From an uncultured Pseudomonadota bacterium (GTDB lineage: Bacteria > Myxococcota_A > UBA9042 > CAIXZC01), in contig CALGBT010000863.1 of NCBI GenBank assembly GCA_937884235.1, positions 1 to 11,908 of the forward strand: a stretch of DNA of 11,908 nucleotides, read 5' to 3'. Of this stretch, positions 6,576 through 11,908 are shown piece by piece. Under the pieces are notes generated by a model that saw only the letters and a list, made by a program, of their open reading frames with translations, made no database searches and was not told the DNA's origin. A program made the translations under genes and the position numbers. Position 1 is the first letter of the stretch. The number at the start of each line of letters is the position of its first letter.

Positions 6576-9120
6576 GCGCGCGGTCGCAGCATCTCCTCAA
6601 GGGCTCATCGCCAGGCTTGATCAGGCTGTTCAAGCGCTGGAGGGTTACTCGATTTTCGCCCTGCTGATGCTCCTGGTGGTGATGACTTTTCTGCAGGTGG
6701 TCTTACGCAACCTGCCGGGTAATCCCTCGGTCCCCTGGCTCGACCTTGCTGCCCGGCTGTTTGTGCTCTGGGTGGGCTTGTTGGGAGCCAGTCTGGCCAT
6801 TGCCCGGGACAAGCATATCAGCATTGACATAGTCGGGCGCCTCCTGCCGGAGCGCGGCCTGCGGTATGTGCGGGGAGTCACCGGGGCGTTGTCTCTGCTT
6901 GTCATGTTATCCCTTTTCCACGCCTCGTTGAATTTTACGCTGGCCAAGCACGCCACCTCGTCATTGCCGCTCTTCACCATTGAGGCGCTTGGGCTGAAGG
7001 TGTTCGAGACTTTCTTCACTGATCTTGTCCCGCTTATCTTCCTGGTGATGTTGTGGCATACCTGGGTGCGATGGCGAGCCCATTTGGGGAGTGGCCGTGC
7101 TGCTTCGCTGCTCTCTGCCGTCGTTGGTGTTGTCCTACTGCTGCTCGTCTATTTGGTGGCTGCGGTAGACCTCAAGTGGTTGGCCATGGAGGGTCTTACT
7201 GATTTTGCCGATACCCTCTTTGGGACCACGCTCAAAGCATACCCCGGTCTCTTCATGGTACTGGCTCTCGCGCTGGCGCTGCTGGGGGCGCCGCTGTTTG
7301 TGGTCATTGCCGCGGTGGCGTTGATTGGCCATTATGCCATTGAGGCAATCCCGGTACAGAATTTCGTTGCTGATGGCATCGGCGGTTTCCGCAAGAGCAC
7401 CATCTTCCTCGCCATTCCGCTTTTCACGCTTGCCGGCTACCTCATGGCCGAAGGCAAGACGCCTCAGCGTCTGGTGGGTTTGTTCCGCGGCTTTCTGGGA
7501 TGGATGCCCGGGGGCGTGGCCATTGTCGCGCTCATCGCGTGTTCCTTCTTCACTGCCTTCACTGGGGCCTCGGGTGTAACGATCATTGCTCTGGGTGGGC
7601 TCTTGCTGCCGATTCTCATGGCTGACCGTTATCCGGAGAAGTTTGCTCTCGGGTTGTTGACCACCGGAGGCAGCCGAGGACTGATTTTTCCGCCGGCGAT
7701 TCCAGTCTTCCTGCTGGCCATGATTATGGGGCTATCCTGGGATGCAGTGACGGCCACCGGGCCATTTGGCTCGGCGGTGCTGCCCCGGGCGGAGAAGGCG
7801 GAGCTCTACCAGCGCGAGATTGAGCAACGGCGCCTGCAAGTCTCTCAGGATGCGGTGCTCAATGTCGGCGATCAGGCGATGGAAGATGAGATTGACCGCC
7901 TGCTCGCGGAGCGGTCGGCGCCCGGCGGCACTGGTGCCGACATGGCCGCGGGTGACGACGAATTTGAGTTGGGGGACGACGCTAGCCTGGGGGGCCGACC
8001 GGCTGCGGGTAGTGAAGATGAGTTTGAGCTGGGTGAGGATGAGGCCATCGCAGTAGCCTCTGAGCCGGCCCCGGCTGAAGACGAGTTTGAGCTCGGCGAC
8101 GACGGCGCCATTGAAGTGGCTGATGAGGCAGCAGTTGATGACGAGTTCGAACTGGGGGACGATGAAGCCATCGTTGCCGGCAAGGTCCTGCCTCCTGGCG
8201 GCGGCAGCCCGCCGGTGGTGGAGCCGGGTTTGCCGCAGCAGCCAGACCTGGCCGCTGCCGGAGAAGGGGTTGGCAGCGGCAGTTCCGTCGCCGTGCCCAG
8301 CAGCACGCAAATATTCACTGCCGGTCTGATCCCTGGCCTCTTGATGGTTTTCGCCATCGCCGTCTACTGCATCTTCCTCGGGTTCCGCAGCAAGGTCCTG
8401 AGGACCAGTTTCTCACCTCGGGGTGCGGTACAGGCCTTGAGCAGTGCACGCTGGGAGTTGCCCATCCCGGTTATCATCGGTGTGGGGATCTTCGGCGGCT
8501 ATTTCACCCCGGCTGAAGCCGCCTCGGCAACTGCGGCCTACGTGCTGCTGATGCAACTTGTGCTCTATCGCGATTTCGGGATTCGTACGCTCGTGCGCAC
8601 CTTTGTTGATTCCATGGTGCTGGTGGGCGGAATCCTCATCATCCTGGTGGCTGCCATGGGGCTCCTCAATTTCCTGGTAGTGGCCAAGGTGCCCGATACC
8701 GTGCTTTCGATTATCGAGAACCTTATTCCCGAGGAGTTGCCGGTCCTGGGCCTCTTCGTCATTCCGCGGCAGATCATTTTTCTGCTGATGCTCAATCTCT
8801 TCCTGTTGGTGGTGGGCTGTTTGATGGATATTTTTTCCGCCATTCTGGTGGTGTTGCCCTTGCTGCTGCCCATTGCCTATCGCTTTGGCATTCACCCGGC
8901 ACATCTGGCTGTCATTTTCCTGACAAACCTGGAGATCGGCTACTCCACGCCGCCGGTTGGCATCAATCTCTTTGTGGCCTCGCTGCGGTTCGATAGGCCC
9001 GTGGTCAAACTCTATTCAGCTTCCCTGGCCTTTCTGGCCATCATGTTTGCCGGCTTGCTGGTGATTACCTACTGGCCTGGACTCAGTTTATGGCTGGTCG
9101 GTCTAACTGGCGCGCAATAG
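6559..9120 (+). CDS. Fused TRAP permease DctQ-DctM with an acidic repeat insertion
   Basis: An 853-residue inner-membrane permease; a GTGAGGA ribosome site (6543-6549) lies nine bases upstream. Residues 1-175 are DctQ, with four membrane segments near 31-50, 61-82, 103-123 and 151-170 and the loop ARDKHISID. A single helix (184-203) links to DctM, as in other fused QM proteins. DctM landmarks are IPLFTLAGYLMAEG, FFTAFTGASGVTIIALGG, TTGGSRGLIFPPAIPVFL (Arg373 where most have Leu), IFTAGLIPG, FGGYFTPAEAASATAAY and NLEIGYSTPPVGINLF. Family members use a sodium or proton gradient to import ligand delivered by the P protein. Residues ~401-584 do not align with ordinary DctM: they hold a charged helix (RAEKAELYQREIEQRR), four acidic repeats and a Gly/Pro/Ser-rich linker. 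Normal DctM sequence resumes afterwards in frame, so the permease appears intact. Confidence 0.93.
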   Translation: MGKESKRAVAASPQGLIARLDQAVQALEGYSIFALLMLLVVMTFLQVVLRNLPGNPSVPWLDLAARLFVLWVGLLGASLAIARDKHISIDIVGRLLPERGLRYVRGVTGALSLLVMLSLFHASLNFTLAKHATSSLPLFTIEALGLKVFETFFTDLVPLIFLVMLWHTWVRWRAHLGSGRAASLLSAVVGVVLLLLVYLVAAVDLKWLAMEGLTDFADTLFGTTLKAYPGLFMVLALALALLGAPLFVVIAAVALIGHYAIEAIPVQNFVADGIGGFRKSTIFLAIPLFTLAGYLMAEGKTPQRLVGLFRGFLGWMPGGVAIVALIACSFFTAFTGASGVTIIALGGLLLPILMADRYPEKFALGLLTTGGSRGLIFPPAIPVFLLAMIMGLSWDAVTATGPFGSAVLPRAEKAELYQREIEQRRLQVSQDAVLNVGDQAMEDEIDRLLAERSAPGGTGADMAAGDDEFELGDDASLGGRPAAGSEDEFELGEDEAIAVASEPAPAEDEFELGDDGAIEVADEAAVDDEFELGDDEAIVAGKVLPPGGGSPPVVEPGLPQQPDLAAAGEGVGSGSSVAVPSSTQIFTAGLIPGLLMVFAIAVYCIFLGFRSKVLRTSFSPRGAVQALSSARWELPIPVIIGVGIFGGYFTPAEAASATAAYVLLMQLVLYRDFGIRTLVRTFVDSMVLVGGILIILVAAMGLLNFLVVAKVPDTVLSIIENLIPEELPVLGLFVIPRQIIFLLMLNLFLLVVGCLMDIFSAILVVLPLLLPIAYRFGIHPAHLAVIFLTNLEIGYSTPPVGINLFVASLRFDRPVVKLYSASLAFLAIMFAGLLVITYWPGLSLWLVGLTGAQ
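7954..8172 (+). repeat. Four tandem acidic repeats (DEFELG type) inside the TRAP permease
   Basis: The core [DE]DEFELG[DE]D begins at 7954, 8014, 8077 and 8137, giving periods of 60, 63 and 60 bases. Copies 2-4 continue into an acidic or Gly residue followed by AI. Spacers are Ala/Glu/Pro/Gly-rich. The same amino acids are written with different codons in each copy (for FEL: TTT GAG TTG, TTT GAG CTG, TTT GAG CTC, TTC GAA CTG). The protein sequence has therefore been kept while the DNA drifted, which argues against a fresh duplication or an assembly artefact. Confidence 0.9.
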
Positions 9121-9129
9121 GGGGGGGTG

Positions 9130-9672
9130 ATGCTCACAAGGACGAACAAGATCTGGTTGGGAATCGGAGCGGTCCTGCTGCTCCTGGGGCTCTTTGATAT
9201 CGGTGACGGATTTCTTGGCAACGGCAGGTTGGGAGCGGGCAAGTTCTTCTACGACAAAGAGAAGGTCGCTTCACTCGTGGCCGGGGCCCAGGAACCGGCT
9301 GCAGCTTTCTTGCATGCATGCGACAATGACGCGGTTGCCGAGCGATTTGACTCCCGCTCGGTGAAGAAGCTGGGGCGCTGGTGTGATGCGGTCCAGTCCT
9401 TTCAGGAAGCGCCTGATGAAGTGAGTGGTGTGCAGTTGATGCGGGCCAACAACCTTTACTTTGACAGGATCACCGACAAACTCTTCCTGGGCAGTGGAGA
9501 ACTTCCCCACCTGGCCTTGGACCTGATGAAGGCTCGGGCTGACTTTCGACCACCCATGGAGCAAGTTGGCAGTATCCGGGCAGGGGCCTGTTTCTCTGAG
9601 GCCTTGATTGGGTTTGTTCTGCTTGTGGTGGGATTGCTCTGCCTGCGGAGAGGTCGGCGTCGCACCACCTGA
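9130..9672 (+). CDS. Two-helix membrane protein of unknown function
   Basis: A 180-residue protein; ATG 9130 is preferred, with GTG 9127 just before it, and the ribosome site is the G-rich run after the permease stop. It has one hydrophobic segment at the N-terminus (IWLGIGAVLLLLGLFDIG) and one at the C-terminus (LIGFVLLVVGLLCL) followed by a basic tail (RRGRRR). By the positive-inside rule both ends are cytoplasmic, and about 120 residues face the periplasm. That domain is helical and charged, with two Cys about 21 residues apart (HACDND and RWCDAV) that could form a disulfide, and a third near the second membrane segment. I do not recognise the family. It begins 9 bases after the permease and ends 18 bases before the Memo-type gene, so it is probably co-transcribed and may be a transporter accessory. 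Confidence 0.75.
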   Translation: MLTRTNKIWLGIGAVLLLLGLFDIGDGFLGNGRLGAGKFFYDKEKVASLVAGAQEPAAAFLHACDNDAVAERFDSRSVKKLGRWCDAVQSFQEAPDEVSGVQLMRANNLYFDRITDKLFLGSGELPHLALDLMKARADFRPPMEQVGSIRAGACFSEALIGFVLLVVGLLCLRRGRRRTT

Positions 9673-9690
9673 TGCTGAGGAGGAGTGACC

Positions 9691-11364
9691 ATGAAGCGAT
9701 GGTTGATGCTACTGGTCCTGTTGGCACTTGTGGGCTGCCGCGAGCAATTGTCTGGCTCACCGCCACCAACGCCCACTGCTGTTCCCGCTGCCCCTGAGGT
9801 GGCTCTGGCACCGCAGCCGAAGACCTCAGCTCCCTCCGCAGCCCCGGAAGTGGCCCCTTCACCGTTGTCTGATGTCGCAGGTGCAAGTGACGGGCAAGGC
9901 CCCGGACCCGACCCGGCACAGGTGCGACCGGCGGCATTGGCCGGGTCCTGGTACGAAGCGGATGCCTCCAAGCTGCGCCAGGAGATCCTGGCCTATTTGC
10001 AGGCCGTTCCGAAGTCTGATTTCTCCGGGTACCCGGTGGCCCTTATCGTCCCCCACGCAGGGTACCAGTACTCCGGTGCCCTGGCTGCCAGAGCCTACGC
10101 CACCCTGCAGGGGCGCACCTTCGGGCGTGTCTTTGTGCTGGGCCCGGCGCACCGAACCGCCCTGAAGGGAATCGCACTACCCTCGGGCGTTACCCATTTT
10201 GAGACCCCCCTGGGGCAAATTCCGCTGGCCCTGGATGTGCTTGAGGATTTGCGCCAGCGGCCATTGTTCGTGGAACATCCTTCCGCCCATCGGCAGGAGC
10301 ATTCCATAGAGATTCATCTTCCCTTCCTGCAGGTAGTCCTGCCCCGTGGCTTTGAACTCGTTCCGCTGGTCCTCTCTGGCCTCAACCGGGCTGAGATCGA
10401 CGATACCGCAGCTCTCCTAAGGGGGCTGATGCGCCCCGGCGATCTGCTCATCGCTTCGTCTGATTTCACCCATTATGGTGAGCGCTTCTCCTATCTGGGG
10501 CCTCCGGGGGGCGAATTTGGTCCGGGAGCGGCCAAGGGTCGACTGCAGGGACTGCTGGACCGCGCCTGGGAATTCATTGCTGTCAGAGATGCCGAAGGCT
10601 TCTTGCGCCACAAGGTAGAAACTCGAGATACGATTTGCGGCTATCTGCCCATTGCCCTGCTCCTGAAAATGGTGCCGGAGGAGACCAGCCCGCAGCTTCT
10701 GGGAACGGCCATGTCCGGGGAGATGACCGGCAGCTACGCTGAGTCGGTGAGTTACCTGTCGGCCGCGTTTGCAGGTCTGTGGCCCTATTTGGGAGTGGCT
10801 GGAGCGGGAGCTTTGACGGAGGAGGAGAAGAGCGTGCTGCTGCGCCTTGCCCGACAGCAGCTTGAGGCCTTCGTGACCCGGCAGGAGCGTTTGCAACCGG
10901 AGACCATGGGGGTTGCTCTGACGCCGCGTCTGGAGGCTGACAGTGGCACCTTTGTCACCCTGAAACAGCAGGGTCGATTGCGAGGCTGTATCGGTAATAT
11001 CATGGCTGTGAAGCCGCTCTTTCAGGCAGTCCTGGACAACGCCGTCAATGCCGCACATTTTGATCGTCGTTTCAAACCCGTTGGCACCGACGAGTTGGAC
11101 GGAATTTCGGTGGAGGTGTCCGTCTTGACGCCGCCAACGGTTCAGCCCGACTGGCGTGATTTCGTGCTAGGTCGTGACGGCCTTATCCTGAGCAAGGCCG
11201 GTGCCTCGGCGGTCTTCCTGCCGCAAGTGGCGGTGGAGCAGGGTTGGACTCTTGAAGAGACCCTGGTGCATCTCTCGAACAAAGCCGGCCTGGGGCCCGA
11301 TGGTTGGCGCAACGGGGCAACCTTCCAGGCTTTTGGGGCCATCGTCTTTCACGAGGAACCATAG
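9691..11364 (+). CDS. Memo-AMMECR1 fusion (AmmeMemoRadiSam proteins B+A), predicted lipoprotein
   Basis: A 557-residue protein. ATG 9691 sits seven bases after GAGGAGG (9677-9683); the GTG at 9685 is too close to that site. The signal is MKRWLMLLVLLALVGC with a clean lipobox (LVGC, Cys16), then a Pro/Ala-rich linker to about residue 75. Residues ~76-365 are a Memo domain with its metal and active-site residues: PHAGYQYSG (His122), LGPAHR (His154), SSDFTHYG (Asp258, His261), TICGYLP (Cys316). These correspond to human MEMO1 His49, His81, Asp189, His192 and Cys244. Residues ~374-550 are an AMMECR1 domain with LRGCIG (Cys433). In bacteria the two domains belong to the AmmeMemoRadiSam system with a radical SAM enzyme, which is not in this window. 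The biochemical role is unsettled. The lipoprotein signal, implying an exported location, is the odd feature. Confidence 0.93.
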   Translation: MKRWLMLLVLLALVGCREQLSGSPPPTPTAVPAAPEVALAPQPKTSAPSAAPEVAPSPLSDVAGASDGQGPGPDPAQVRPAALAGSWYEADASKLRQEILAYLQAVPKSDFSGYPVALIVPHAGYQYSGALAARAYATLQGRTFGRVFVLGPAHRTALKGIALPSGVTHFETPLGQIPLALDVLEDLRQRPLFVEHPSAHRQEHSIEIHLPFLQVVLPRGFELVPLVLSGLNRAEIDDTAALLRGLMRPGDLLIASSDFTHYGERFSYLGPPGGEFGPGAAKGRLQGLLDRAWEFIAVRDAEGFLRHKVETRDTICGYLPIALLLKMVPEETSPQLLGTAMSGEMTGSYAESVSYLSAAFAGLWPYLGVAGAGALTEEEKSVLLRLARQQLEAFVTRQERLQPETMGVALTPRLEADSGTFVTLKQQGRLRGCIGNIMAVKPLFQAVLDNAVNAAHFDRRFKPVGTDELDGISVEVSVLTPPTVQPDWRDFVLGRDGLILSKAGASAVFLPQVAVEQGWTLEETLVHLSNKAGLGPDGWRNGATFQAFGAIVFHEEP

Positions 11365-11908
11365 GTGTCCGCAGCTCCCCGCCGACCACTACTGTTGGCT
11401 TTTCTTCTCGGCTTCGTGACCATGGCTGCCCAGGCCTTGCTGCTGCGGGAACATTTCCTGGCCTACGCGGGAAACGAGCTTGGCATTGGGGGGTTCCTCG
11501 CAGCCTGGATGTTCTGGATTGGAATTGGCGGGCTCCTGGGGCGCGGGCGGGCTGGCGCAAGTGACTTGTTGGCCAAGGTGGTACTGTTGCTCCTGCCGGT
11601 GGCCGGCGCAGCCGAACTCTTCCTTTTCTGGCACCTGCGGCGCCATGCGGGCGTGCCCGTGGGCGGTACCTTTCCCCTGGCTGACCTGCTGCTCTGGACC
11701 ACCCTTGCGGCACTGCCGGTCAGCATGTTGGCGGGCTTCCTTTTCACCTGGCTGGCACGCACCGCCGCCGCGGGCCTAGCGGGGGAGGCAGGGGCGGTCC
11801 TTCGCACCTACGGTTGGGAGGCCCTGGGGAGTGCCGTGGGGGGAAGTGCCTTCACCGCCGCTTGCTGGTTGCAGCTTCCTACCCCCTGGCTGATCATCGC
11901 CCTCGGCC
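11365..11908 (+). CDS. Spermidine-synthase-like polytopic membrane protein, 3' partial
   Basis: It starts at GTG 11365, immediately after the Memo-AMMECR1 stop, with GAGGAA (11353-11358) six bases upstream; ATG 11422 is an internal alternative. The 181 codons seen are very hydrophobic, with about five membrane segments. The N-terminal pattern LLAFLLGFVTMAAQALLLRE, then GNELGIGGFLAAWMFWIGIGGLLG, and later YGWEALGSAVGGS are typical of the membrane half of large proteins with a C-terminal spermidine-synthase-like (methyltransferase-fold) domain. That soluble domain would lie beyond the window edge, so any aminopropyltransferase activity is unproven. It is probably translationally coupled to the gene before it. 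Confidence 0.7.
   Translation, partial: MSAAPRRPLLLAFLLGFVTMAAQALLLREHFLAYAGNELGIGGFLAAWMFWIGIGGLLGRGRAGASDLLAKVVLLLLPVAGAAELFLFWHLRRHAGVPVGGTFPLADLLLWTTLAALPVSMLAGFLFTWLARTAAAGLAGEAGAVLRTYGWEALGSAVGGSAFTAACWLQLPTPWLIIALG

Noticed and set aside
7759..8310. The permease insertion as a frameshift, assembly error or inserted mobile element
   Set aside because: The frame stays open, DctM sequence resumes in the same frame, the repeats differ by synonymous codons, and there are no terminal inverted repeats or transposase remnants.
9120..9127. A run of eight G as a phase-variation switch
   Set aside because: It falls in the gap between two genes rather than inside a reading frame and doubles as the ribosome site. 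A similar run at 676-683 is ordinary Lys-Gly-Gly coding sequence.
1..11908. tRNA or rRNA genes, CRISPR arrays, insertion sequences, attachment sites
   Set aside because: None was seen by eye: no repeat-spacer pattern, transposase motifs, or tRNA-like cloverleaf with a terminal CCA. Nearly all the sequence is accounted for by coding regions.

Overview
The window is about 60% GC, densely coded, and cut through a gene at both ends. It looks like a Gram-negative bacterium: there are several lipoprotein-type signal peptides, a periplasmic TRAP solute receptor, and sigma70-like promoters. The gene mix (a 2-hydroxyacyl-CoA dehydratase/activase fusion, an alpha-type glutamine synthetase, a TatT-type TRAP transporter, a Memo-AMMECR1 fusion, a spermidine-synthase-like membrane protein) would suit a deltaproteobacterial lineage in the broad sense (Myxococcota, Desulfobacterota or a relative) that can live without oxygen. 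That placement is inference; no marker gene here settles it.

Layout. (1) Positions 2-1291, plus strand: the 3' part of a gene joining the end of an HgdB-like dehydratase domain to a BadF/HgdC-type ATPase (activase). One of the two cysteines that hold the activase iron-sulfur cluster is replaced by phenylalanine. (2) Positions 1307-3790, minus strand: glnA followed 39 bases later by a probable M28 metallopeptidase lipoprotein. (3) Positions 3791-4005: a divergent promoter region. (4) Positions 4006-4506, plus strand: a small cysteine-rich, probably zinc-binding protein of unknown function. (5) Positions 4622-11908, plus strand: a tight run of six genes behind one good promoter. They are a TatT-family lipoprotein, a DctP/TatP-type receptor, a fused DctQ-DctM permease, an unknown two-helix membrane protein, a lipoprotein-type Memo-AMMECR1 fusion, and the start of a membrane protein resembling spermidine-synthase-type proteins.

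How the genes may work together. TatT, the P receptor and the QM permease form a complete variant TRAP importer of the kind described in Treponema (TatT-TatP), where a non-carboxylate, perhaps hydrophobic ligand has been proposed. Here the P protein has Trp where the usual carboxylate-binding Arg is expected. The permease carries about 184 extra residues with four acidic DEFELG-type repeats in a loop predicted to face the periplasm, which is where receptor and TatT would meet the membrane. The next two genes encode predicted envelope proteins in the same apparent transcription unit, including an exported version of a normally soluble metal-binding protein pair. The run therefore looks like an envelope-facing uptake system with uncharacterised accessory parts. 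This is the most promising material in the window. Its substrate cannot be read from the sequence.
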